A stretch of 64,000 nucleotides of DNA from Amblyomma americanum (lineage: Eukaryota > Arthropoda > Arachnida > Ixodida > Ixodidae): the NCBI RefSeq assembly GCF_052857255.1, contig NC_135505.1, forward strand, positions 48,049,507 through 48,113,506, given 5' to 3'. Position numbers and translations under genes: made by a program. This document shows, piece by piece, positions 56,241 to 64,000 of the stretch. The notes under the pieces are model-generated. The model was not told where the DNA came from and searched no databases. It worked only from the letters and a program-made list of their open reading frames with translations. Positions within the stretch are counted from its first letter, which is position 1. Each line of letters begins with the position of its first letter.

Positions 56241-57255
56241 TGCTCGATGCGGTCAGAAGTTTATTGGCTCATACTCGCGGTTACCGTCCATCCATTACAT
56301 CCAAAGCCTGGAACAGTGCCAGCTATGACCCTCTCCCGCACCGGCGCACCCCCTCCTCGCCCCTCGGCGATAGGTAGCGGCGCCAAAGCGCATGCGCAGC
56401 TGCGCATAGCAACATTGACGTCACCTACATGGGCAGGCGGAGCGAGTACGCGCTGCGACGGCGATCTTTCGCCTGACCTGGCTTTGCAGTACAATGAGTC
56501 GGATGGCTTCCAAGCAGCCCAGTGAATCCGCACCAAGCGGTTCAGGCAACCGCAGAAAACTGGTATTGGAGTTGCCACAGGCGTTCGCCGAACAGACTAG
56601 AATTTCTAAAGCGTTCTCCAAATTTTTTATAGATGTCTAAGGCAAAGACTGCCTAGATGTGACCTGAAAGTAGTCAGTCGATAATGTGTAATTTGAAGTA
56701 TAGCGTTCTATGCTGATAGATGGAGCGGAATTCCATCATGCTGTACAGATATATATTATTGGTCACAATGAGTGTTGTGAACCTCGCTATAACAACATGC
56801 TAGAGTAGCTTTCCAACGCATGAGGTTAGCAAGACTTAGCGTAAGTTGAGGAGTTGTAAGTGGTTCTTGTGAGTGGGCACTGATATTATCTGCGCGTTGC
56901 AGGAGTTATGTAATGCAAGTCCTTTGACCAGCCAGTACAGGCAGCAGAGACCACTGATTCGGACACGTTCTTCCGCTGTGTTTAGAAACCTGATTGGTAA
57001 ACTGCCAGACGCTTCCGACAGATCACCTTTTGTAAGAAGTGCGTTCAAATAAATTTTGCAGAAGCAATGTCGCCGCTGACACCGTGGCCATCGGCAAATA
57101 GAATCAGCGACCAGTTGCCTTGAAGGGCGCAACAAAAAACCTTTGTCGCTCACAGACCCTCCCCCTTCACCTTCCTTATCGTCTGTTCCCTTCTCACGCT
57201 CCCAAGGCTAGAGGCACATACTGGTTTTAGCGAGATAGCGTAAAAAACCTCATGT
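56241..57255. other. Unassigned; CpG-rich at 56330-56480
   Basis: No gene was recognised. The CpG-rich part contains GCGCATGCGCAGCTGCGCAT, a near-palindromic run at about 56388-56407. Confidence 0.3.
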
Positions 57256-57259
57256 TGTA

Positions 57260-57420
57260 GAAAAGTCAGTGTTGGTGTGTTGGCCGTTGGCGCTGCTTGA
57301 GCACAAGAACCTCGAAATAAAAAAATCTTATGGAGATACCAGGAATCGAACACAGGTCTTTCACAGAGCGAGGCGAGCCCGCGCAGATGACGCTACGAAG
57401 GCTATTCTTCTGTTTTATTG
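57260..57420 (-). mobile_element. Possible tRNA-headed short repeat
   Basis: The minus strand has TGTTCGATTCCTGGTATCTC, a good B-box, downstream of a degenerate A-box region, then a T-rich stretch and TTCGAGGTTCTTGTGCTC. The last part recurs near 5730 on the plus strand in opposite orientation. It resembles a SINE, but only two partial copies are visible. Confidence 0.4.
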
Positions 57421-57494
57421 CCTGTTTTGACAGTCCACACTAGGTCGCAGATTACTTTCTGTACTGTACTCTCAAATATCTGGCGCAGACATAC

Positions 57495-57682
57495 CTTTAT
57501 CTCACAGGAGAAACTTTGAACGGCTTCAAGAAACGCAACTGTCTCATCGCACTGATAACTTTTCTCCAGAATATAGCTCTTTGTACACTTCACGGTGCTT
57601 AAATGCGTTTTCTTTGAAGTATTCATGGACATAGCGCGCAACCTCATCACAATATCACACAACCATCCTGCTTCGCGAAGTG
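57495..57682 (-). CDS. Candidate internal exon (188 bp), unknown protein
   Basis: On the minus strand a pyrimidine-rich run ending GCGTGCACAG precedes 57682, and GATAAAG-GTATGT, a strong donor, follows 57495. Two leading bases complete a codon, then 62 codons are open and end in phase 0. Residues include LREAGWLCDIVMRLRAM, NTSKKTHLSTVKC and CDETVAFLEAVQSFSCEIK. The frame stays open beyond both splice sites (57755-57402), so openness alone is weak evidence; the paired splice signals are the main support. The family is not recognised. Confidence 0.4.
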
Positions 57683-57889
57683 CTGTGCACGCCAAGAAGG
57701 AAGAAAACATCATTATTACATACATCCAGCTCAACTGCCACGAATCGTATCCCACACGACGTCAAGGGCAAGTCTTTATTGTCCGTTGGAACCCGTCCCC
57801 AAACAGCAGCGCAATGCAGCAATAAATAAAAATGTGTTTTATTGATTCTGGGTTTTAACAAAACAAGCAGTCAGCTCCCCATGGCAAAA

Positions 57890-58990
57890 ACAATCCCTTC
57901 TCCACCACCATATTCATGAGCCGGACGACGCCCACTGAAGGGCAAAGGTCTCTCTGTCTCTTCCATTAACCCTTTGCTTTGCCAGCTGCGCCGCCCACCG
58001 TAACCTGCAAACTTCTTAATCTCATCCACAACCTGACTTTCTCTCGCCCCCTGCTACGCTTGCCTTGCCTTGTAATCCAGTCCGTTACCCTCAAGGACCA
58101 GGGGTCATCTTGCCTTCGCATTACTTGCCCTGCCTATGCCAATTTCTTCCTCCTGATCTCGACTAAGTCATTAAACCGCGTTTGTTCTCTCGTTAATGTT
58201 AAAGAGAGTTAACTCGTTAACGGGTTTCCGCTTCACTAGTTTGTTACGTTCCAGCTTCAAATCTAAGCTGATTCTAGACGTTACCGTTCTGTGATCGTTA
58301 CACCGCACCTTTCCCAAGACCTTCACATCCTGCACAATGCCAGTGTGAGAGCATAGTATGAAGTTTATTTCATTTTTAGTCTCACCAGTGGTGCTCTTCC
58401 AGGGCTACTTCCTGTTCTCTTGATACGGAATAAGGTAATAATGATCCATAAAAATATTTCTATCCGCGAAGTCTACTAATAACTCTTTCCTTCTATTGGA
58501 AGAACCATCCCATAGTTGCCTCCAGCCTGGTCGCTAGCCTGCTTCTTTCCCACCCTGGCATTGAAGTCGCCCATCCATACAATGAACTGTGGCCCTACTT
58601 TGCTCACTTCCGCGTCCACGTCATCAGAGAAGCTCTCAACTGTCTGGTCATCATGGCTAGATGTAGGCGCGTAGGGCTGCACCACCTTCAGCTTGTGCGC
58701 CCTATTGAGATTAATTATTATAGCTGCCACCGTCAATTAATACTAAACAACTCCTATCTGTTGCCAGCTATACCCTGATTGATAAAAAGTTCCGCACCTA
58801 GTTCTCGCTTATCCGCTAATACACGATCGCACAGGATATTCCCGGCCTTTAGTACTGTATTCTCCTCACCTCCTCCTAACTTCACTAATCCCTATGTCAT
58901 CCCATTTAATTCCCTCTAGTTCCTGGATAAGCACTGCTAGGCTGGCCTCACATGGATGAGGTTCTAGCGTTAAACGTTGCCAGGATCAGA
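57890..58990 (-). mobile_element. RTE-clade LINE relic: endonuclease and 3' end
   Basis: On the minus strand the APE-type endonuclease reads LGAELFINQGIAGN, LKVVQPYAPTSSHDDQTVES, QFIVWMGDFNARVGKK (about 58600-58555), then TGETKNEINFILCSHTGIVQ and VRCNDHRTV (about 58395-58310). These blocks are those of RTE-type elements. The sequence then jumps to GAGAGACCTTTGCCCTTCAG and TGGGCG near 57950-57935, the usual RTE 3' end, so the reverse transcriptase is deleted. Stops and frameshifts are present. Confidence 0.75.
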
Positions 58991-59104
58991 TTCCAATGGT
59001 GGCCTGTCCGGAGCCAGTGATTCTTAGCGCCCTCCGCTGCGTCACAGTTCTGACCTCTGCCTTGGTTAGTTGCTAAGCAGCCGCTGTGGACTGACGGCCG
59101 AGAG
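58991..59104. other. Unassigned short interval
   Basis: No feature was recognised. Confidence 0.3.
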
Positions 59105-59370
59105 GATTAATTGGGTTATTCATAGAAAGTTTTGGTGAAGTGCTGTACCTGGGTGGCCAATTCCTGTTCTGGCAAAGGAGTGCGTTTTCGGTTCTTGCCA
59201 CCGAGATCATGCCGCACCCCGGGCATGTATATGCATTCCATCGACACGCGGAGTTTTTTTTCTTTGAAACCCGGCAGAGATTTGCGTGGCGCCGGGATTC
59301 GAGGCCCGGTTCTTTTCTTGTACACGACGCGGATGCTCGGCCTCTACGCCATCGCTGCTTCCCCACATTA
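59105..59370 (-). mobile_element. tRNA-headed SINE (third family), minus strand
   Basis: On the minus strand the head has GGCGTAGAGGCCGAGCATCC (A-box-like) and GGGCCTCGAATCCCGGCGCC (B-box-like plus acceptor). It is followed by TCTGCCGGGTTTCAAAG, CCGCGTGTCGATGGAATGCA and GGAATTGGCCACCCAGG, a body I associate with a common tick SINE. It differs from the families at 8957 and 40238. The tail ends near 59105. Confidence 0.7.
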
Positions 59371-59374
59371 AGGT

Positions 59375-59829
59375 CGTTTTTCTGTCTCTCATTTCGCTAT
59401 AATATTCCTCCCTTCCCTCATGGCATAGATGAGGTATCCACTGATATCTCAGACAGTTACTGCGCCTTTATTTTGCCTAAAACCACAATCCCAATGGAGA
59501 CGCGCAACCGAAAATTCAGATAACATCGTCACTGCAGCCCATTCGTGGTCTCTTCGGGCGGCAGAAGGGTGATGGATTTCCGTGGACTCCCTAGCAGCGC
59601 TGCAAAACGCTGTCGCCTTCCACTGTTGAAGGCGAAGCTTGAGTGTCCTCCAATTTTTTTGAAGCGAAACATTCACTCCTGTAAGAAAAGCCCATTTCTC
59701 CATGGTTCTCGGTTAATCTTCAAGTGAGCCCGACGTCAAGTGTGGCTATAGACCTTATCATATGTAGTTCATCATGGTTGCATATCTGTTGCACTCGAGA
59801 ATAATGGGCTGTCCCGTGCTCTCTGGGGG
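59375..59829. other. Unassigned interval
   Basis: No gene or repeat was recognised. Confidence 0.3.
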
Positions 59830-59834
59830 AGCGG

Positions 59835-60190
59835 AAGGATGGTGAAACCTATTTTTATTCGGTTACCTGCATATGAACCTATAAATTCTTCTCGACAAAG
59901 GAAGCCAGTTTACCTGGATATAATGGTGACTTTTATCATGACACCGGCACGGCACTCTTGGACACGGAAATCATTTCAAAAACCAAAATAAAAATGCTCT
60001 TTGCAACTCCAGCAGAGTAAGCTTGTCACTGAACTGACCTAAGAAAGCATGGTTCAAACTCTCCCATGCTCGGCGCTGACGGCCAATGACTGCTTACCAA
60101 TCTCTCTTGCTCGAGAGATTTTCCCAGGCGACGGCTTCCGTGAGTTCCCCGAAGGTGTTGTGTAACCACACGGCCATAAGCTTTTTCATT
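59835..60190 (-). repeat. Unknown dispersed repeat, copy A
   Basis: Aligned with 61235-61590, shared blocks include TATAAATTCTT, ATGACACCGG, GTAAGCTTRTC, ACTGACGGCCAATG and GAAGGTGTTGTGTAACCACA. The minus strand has a coding look, with WESLNHAFLGQFSDKLTLLE followed by LQRAF. The repeat family is unknown. Confidence 0.6.
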
Positions 60191-61234
60191 GTTGTTGCTG
60201 GCTGCGAACTTGTAAAATTCAGGAAATGATTTTGAGGAGATAACCTTTTCGTCTCGCCTTGCTACTCAAGCACTTAGGCATTAGCAGCAGTTGCATCGTA
60301 TCCCCCCCCCAAATTTGCCAATTTCTTCTAACATTGTAAAAAAATTGCTAATAGCAACACATCATTTATCTTCCATAAGTCCAGAGTAACCACTCCTATT
60401 CACAGCATGCTTGCTCCATCAGGTGGCCGCAGAGTGGGAGCTCACTCATGTGCTATCATTCATTCCGCTCAAGCCCTCCGACGCCCTAAGCCTCTCATTC
60501 TCTCAATGGGGTAAATGTAAAATCCGTGCGATGGCTTCCTCTGTATTACAATTTCTTGTACTGAAATGCCGCAGCTTTCATGGAGCCTTTTTTTGGGACC
60601 ACTTCCTGACATCCTGTGTGACAAACTTATATACTGCGCGGGTCCTCACGAGACGCGTAGGAAGAGATGCCGTAAGACTCAGTGAAAAAGAAAACAGATA
60701 TACTCAATAACTACAGATTAAAGATTACTGACCAGAACCTGATGCGCACACGCCCTTGCCATAAGGTCCCACTGAGTTCGTGCTGGCATCTTCATCATAT
60801 ATATGGGGTGAGGAAGCTGCGATGTTCAATATGTACGTTCGCCCAATCGAGGCTTTTCTCTGTCGGCTTTTAGCACTGGTGGTCCTGTTAGCCAGCGATT
60901 TTGTCTCGGACCTCGCTTGTGTCACTATCATCCCTGCTTTTTTTGTTCCGAAACTAACTCGGGAAAACGTTACCAGGCATGAGTACTACTTTCGCTCTCT
61001 TACCGCAACGAACTCCTCCATCTCTGCCTCCACCGGACCTCCAGTTGTGTTTGGTGCGACTGGAGTGTTGTTCTGTGCTCACCAGAAAAACAGGGACAAT
61101 AGGTCGGGGGTCACAGTTGCTCGGGTCCTAGTGTCACGGGTCATAGCCGTGAGGGGTCGTGGGCGTTTCTGTTCTTTGCGGTCCTGAAGAGTTGGTTGTC
61201 TCTTGCGGCCCGGAGGAGCGGGGCTAGAGTGAGA
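60191..61234. other. Unassigned interval between the two repeat copies
   Basis: No gene was recognised. The minus strand is fairly open at 61190-60725 without motifs. It may belong to the same unknown element as the flanking repeats. Confidence 0.3.
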
Positions 61235-61590
61235 CCTATGTTTATTTGGTTACCACCACATCAACTTATAAATTCTTTTCGGAAAATTCATCCAGTTTGC
61301 CTCAGTTTACAGATGTTTTTGTTTATGACACCGGAACACCAATCTTCCACAGTGAAATAATTTGTCTCCAGTTTTCATGCACCTGCACTCAACAATTAAG
61401 TGCTTTTTGTAACTGCAGCACAGTAAGCTTATCGCTGAACTGATCTAAGAAATATTGCTTCAAACTCTCTCATGCTTTGCACTGACGGCCAATGGCTGCT
61501 TTGCAATTCGTCGTGGCTTCAGAGGTTTTCGCAGGGCGACGGGCTCTCTCTAATTCATAGAAGGTGTTGTGTAACCACAGGGCTATGAAC
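61235..61590 (-). repeat. Unknown dispersed repeat, copy B
   Basis: It is the direct-orientation partner of 59835-60190. On the minus strand ESLKQYFLDQFSDKLTVLQL corresponds to the copy A segment, so the two share a decayed coding region. Frameshifts and stops interrupt both. Upstream on the minus strand (61851-61555) a frame rich in Arg, Glu and Ser runs into it. Confidence 0.6.
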
Positions 61591-61699
61591 ATTTTTGTTG
61601 GCGTTGTTTTCTGCAGCTTGAGTGCTGTTTTCTACGCAGCGCATATGATTGCCTCGGCTTGTTCTTCGGACTGGCTGAGGCACTGGTACGGCAGACTCT

Positions 61700-62640
61700 A
61701 GGTGTCTGCTCACGACAAAGTGTCTTTCCAGCTTTAGCGTGTGCTCTTCACGCATCTCGTCTCTTCTGCTGGTGCAACGCTTATCTTCCGAGCGACTTGT
61801 ACCGTAGTTCCCCTTAGAATTGTAACGGTGCGTTGGTTCGACAGTATCCACCTCCTGCGTAGCCTTATCGCGTTTTCCTCCGGATCCGACTCGTTCTCTA
61901 AGTGCTTGTTTATGAAGCTTGATATGATCTGAATGAACTGGCTCATCGTTCAGGTTTGGGAATCAAAGCGTTCGTGATCTTATAGTTGTCGTTTTTTTTT
62001 TTTCGAGTTTATGGCTGCAGCGAAGACCACGTCTTTCTTGATCGCCGTGTCTAGCGCGCCATTTCTGCACCTTCGTAGCGTCTGCTACCCGACACCGCAA
62101 GGTCCTTGTCTTCAAAGCATTTTATTTGAATTCTGTCGGTTAATTAGCCTTCCGTTTTGTCGAAGGTATTGATGAGACTTGCGATGGCTTTCTTGTTTTC
62201 GGACTATGTTTTAGTCGGATCGATTAGGGCTCTTGGGATGTTCTAGGTTCAGGCCGTACCTAGAATACCCCTGAACGATTCGCTAAATTGTTTCTAGTTC
62301 TTCCTAGCCAGCTGGTTCGCGTATTCCTCTGCTTTTTTCTACGAATTCCATGATTTTTAGCTTAAGCTTGCGGTGGTGTTTCTGATTCTTCCATTCCTTG
62401 GTTAGCCATTGTCTGGTTTTCTTCAGTCACAGGAGGTCCCCGTCGGCCTCTGGCATCTCCGCCGTCTCGTCGATCGTCTTTGTGGACTTGTATACATCGG
62501 AGACTATACATCACGAGCAACGCGGAGACTGCACGGAACCGAGGCCGAGGAGCTAATCGTCGATCGCTGCATTGGCGGCGGAGGGTTTCTGTTTCTGGCG
62601 GTCGCTAACTATTCTCACTGACTTTACCCTAAGGGCAAAT
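61700..62640 (-). mobile_element. LINE ORF2 relic: endonuclease-RT linker
   Basis: On the minus strand KKAEEYANQLARKN, FSESFRGILGTA, NIPRALIDPTKT, ENKKAIASLINTFDKTEG and a start of the RT (ITNALIPKP; then INKHLENESDPEE at about 61900) follow the linker-to-RT order of I/R1-type tick LINEs. The RT motifs beyond are not readable. It is 3' truncated or joined to the unknown repeat near 61700. Confidence 0.6.
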
Positions 62641-62734
62641 TAGGTCTAACCGCACTCCGCGTGCTCCTCGATGCGGCCGACAGGCACAAACAGCGCGCAC
62701 GAGACGGGAACAAAAAATCAAACATTAAATTGTA

Positions 62735-62830
62735 AGGAAAGGAAATGGCCCAGTAACTGTCTCCAATCACCGTGGACACCTTAATCACGCCGTAACAGAG
62801 GAGATAAAGGTGGGAGTGAAAGATGAATTC
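62735..62830 (-). mobile_element. SINE tail fragment
   Basis: CGTGGACACCTTAATCACGC and CCGTAACAGAGGAGATAAAGG are the reverse complement of the 3' part of the 8957 SINE family. The head is missing. Confidence 0.6.
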
Positions 62831-62839
62831 TGAAAACCT

Positions 62840-63215
62840 AATTATACTAGGTGCTGTGGCTCGACAAATTTTCGCTTTTTTACTAGTTACTTGCACTGGA
62901 AAGGTTTTTTTGCCTGCATGTTTTTCCTTAGCATATGTAAGGTAGCCCGATCTAGACCAGATTTTGTCGGGCCACAGCACCGATGATAATCGTGTTTTCG
63001 ATATTCCAGAAATAATATGGCTATTATCAACAACCGGCTACAAATCTGTAATTGCAACTAGGCGCCTAATTCTACTGCTTAAAAAGTTAATATTGGAAAG
63101 TAGTTTTCCATCTTGCAACTTAAGACAATTCACCAGTTTTCTTGTGTACGTTAATACGGGTACCACTATGCGAAAGAAGCTATATTTTTAAGCCTAAAGC
63201 CTGTTTTTCAAAGTT
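62840..63215. repeat. Fold-back family fragment (core and right arm)
   Basis: GTGCTGTGGCTCGACAAATT and ATTTTGTCGGGCCACAGCAC form the inverted core, followed by an arm matching the right arm at 51575-51835 (CACCAGTTTTC, GCCTGTTTTTCAAAG). The left arm is lost at the junction with the SINE tail. Confidence 0.6.
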
Positions 63216-64000
63216 TTAGAAGTCTTCTCTGAAGCACCTGATATATACGGCACGGCATAGCGGAGGTGGAATTTATGAGTCTCGCCTGGGAGAACAAGTC
63301 TGGTGAGTATAAATGGACACAAGAGCGTGAAGTATTCTAAGTCTAGGACATGATTACAGGTATATTTCTAGAGAAAGAGCCGTCTCCGAAGAGTAATGGC
63401 GTTCACATGTTGGATTGTGGTTCCTTTATACAAAGATGCACTCGGATCTTTGGTGTTAAAAAAAAGGTTCATTATTCAGTCGATTTAGAAAGTTGCCAAA
63501 AAGAAGCCAAGTAGCCACGTTAAAATTTCTGTCACCAAGACGTCCCAAATGACGAAAATTCGGCGCAAAGTAGCCACACCCGGCAACCGTGCTCTGAAGC
63601 TTGAAAGGCGGCTCGGAGTGACTACAGCGGTCAATGCCCTTCATATAGCATAGGCGTGCTCTACGTCTGTTCTTTCTTCGCGCCAATGTAGGCGCGCACA
63701 TACACACAGCACCAACTCGACAACTACCTACTCCCTCTTGCGCCGGACACTTTCCCCATTGGTCAGGCGCGGAGACCGGCTTCCAGAACTTTCCAGTATT
63801 TTTTTGCGATGCGCCGGCGCCGGCGCGCGAGCTAAGTGTAGAGGGCATCACGCAGCATTCTCAAGGCTACGCCCCCTCTTTCGACCATGATCAGAATTTG
63901 TTCCAAACTTCTCGACCATTTGACGGTGCGCACGGACATGTTCCCTTCGGTGCCGCGCCGGCTAGCGAAATGGAGAGGAAACCAAAACAGAAGGTTAGGC
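63216..64000. other. Unassigned right edge; GC-rich with promoter-like motifs
   Basis: No coding region was recognised. The last 350 bp are GC-rich and hold a CCAAT-type box and a heat-shock-element triplet. A gene may start beyond the window. Confidence 0.35.
63758..63793. promoter_or_regulatory. Inverted CCAAT box and heat-shock element
   Basis: ATTGG at 63758-63762 is a CCAAT box on the minus strand. TTCCAGAACTTTC at 63781-63793 is a perfect TTCnnGAAnnTTC triplet, the minimal binding array of heat-shock factor. There is no TATA box at a fitting distance inside the window, so promoter function is inferred. Confidence 0.4.

Overview
This window is eukaryotic nuclear DNA, and the repeat content points to an arthropod, most probably a hard tick. 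I see no bacterial or viral gene organisation. The tick assignment is inference: it rests on recognising tRNA-derived SINE families, non-LTR retrotransposon ORFs, a Tc1-like transposase and Penelope-like elements of the kinds that crowd tick genomes. No intact, confidently identified host gene was found. Almost every long reading frame that can be identified belongs to a decayed transposable element.

Layout, left to right. 0-9 kb: a LINE ORF1 relic with two zinc knuckles (minus), a TTAA-flanked MITE, a truncated SINE with a (TTA)n tail, a LINE 3' end, a minus-strand LINE with an RNase H domain, and one nearly complete SINE. 9-14 kb: unassigned DNA, a possible terminal exon at 10.56-10.76 kb, and a Tc1-like transposase relic holding an intron-like 453 bp insert. 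16-25 kb: three Penelope-like element (PLE) pieces, two of them head-to-head; a decayed unknown gene split by a hairpin element with a 14 bp target duplication; possible exons near 22.1-22.5 kb; and a CR1/Jockey-like LINE piece. 25.6-31.5 kb: a LINE with RT and RNase H, a second hairpin element, a small LTR element with matching LTRs and a 4 bp target duplication, and a Ty3-type protease/integrase relic. 34.7-39.9 kb: an almost full-length I-type LINE with ORF1, endonuclease, RT, RNase H and C-terminal zinc finger, broken by stops and frameshifts. 40-52 kb: a SINE pair with long (TA)n tails, two CR1/Jockey-like LINEs (one carrying a nested MITE), a hAT-type MITE with an 8 bp target duplication, and a long fold-back element. 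52-64 kb: LINE ends and fragments, an RTE-clade endonuclease relic, several SINEs, a possible 188 bp exon, a diverged pair of unknown repeats, and a perfect heat-shock-element triplet near the right edge.

The elements do not form a pathway. The autonomous elements (LINEs, PLEs, Tc1, Ty3) would have supplied the enzymes that move the SINEs, MITEs, the LTR miniature and probably the hairpin elements. All catalytic ORFs seen here are broken. I did not find a convincing undescribed biological system. The best leads are the two hairpin elements that share one architecture, the intron-like insert in the Tc1 relic, the decayed gene whose frame is restored when its hairpin insertion is removed, and a few splice-flanked candidate exons.
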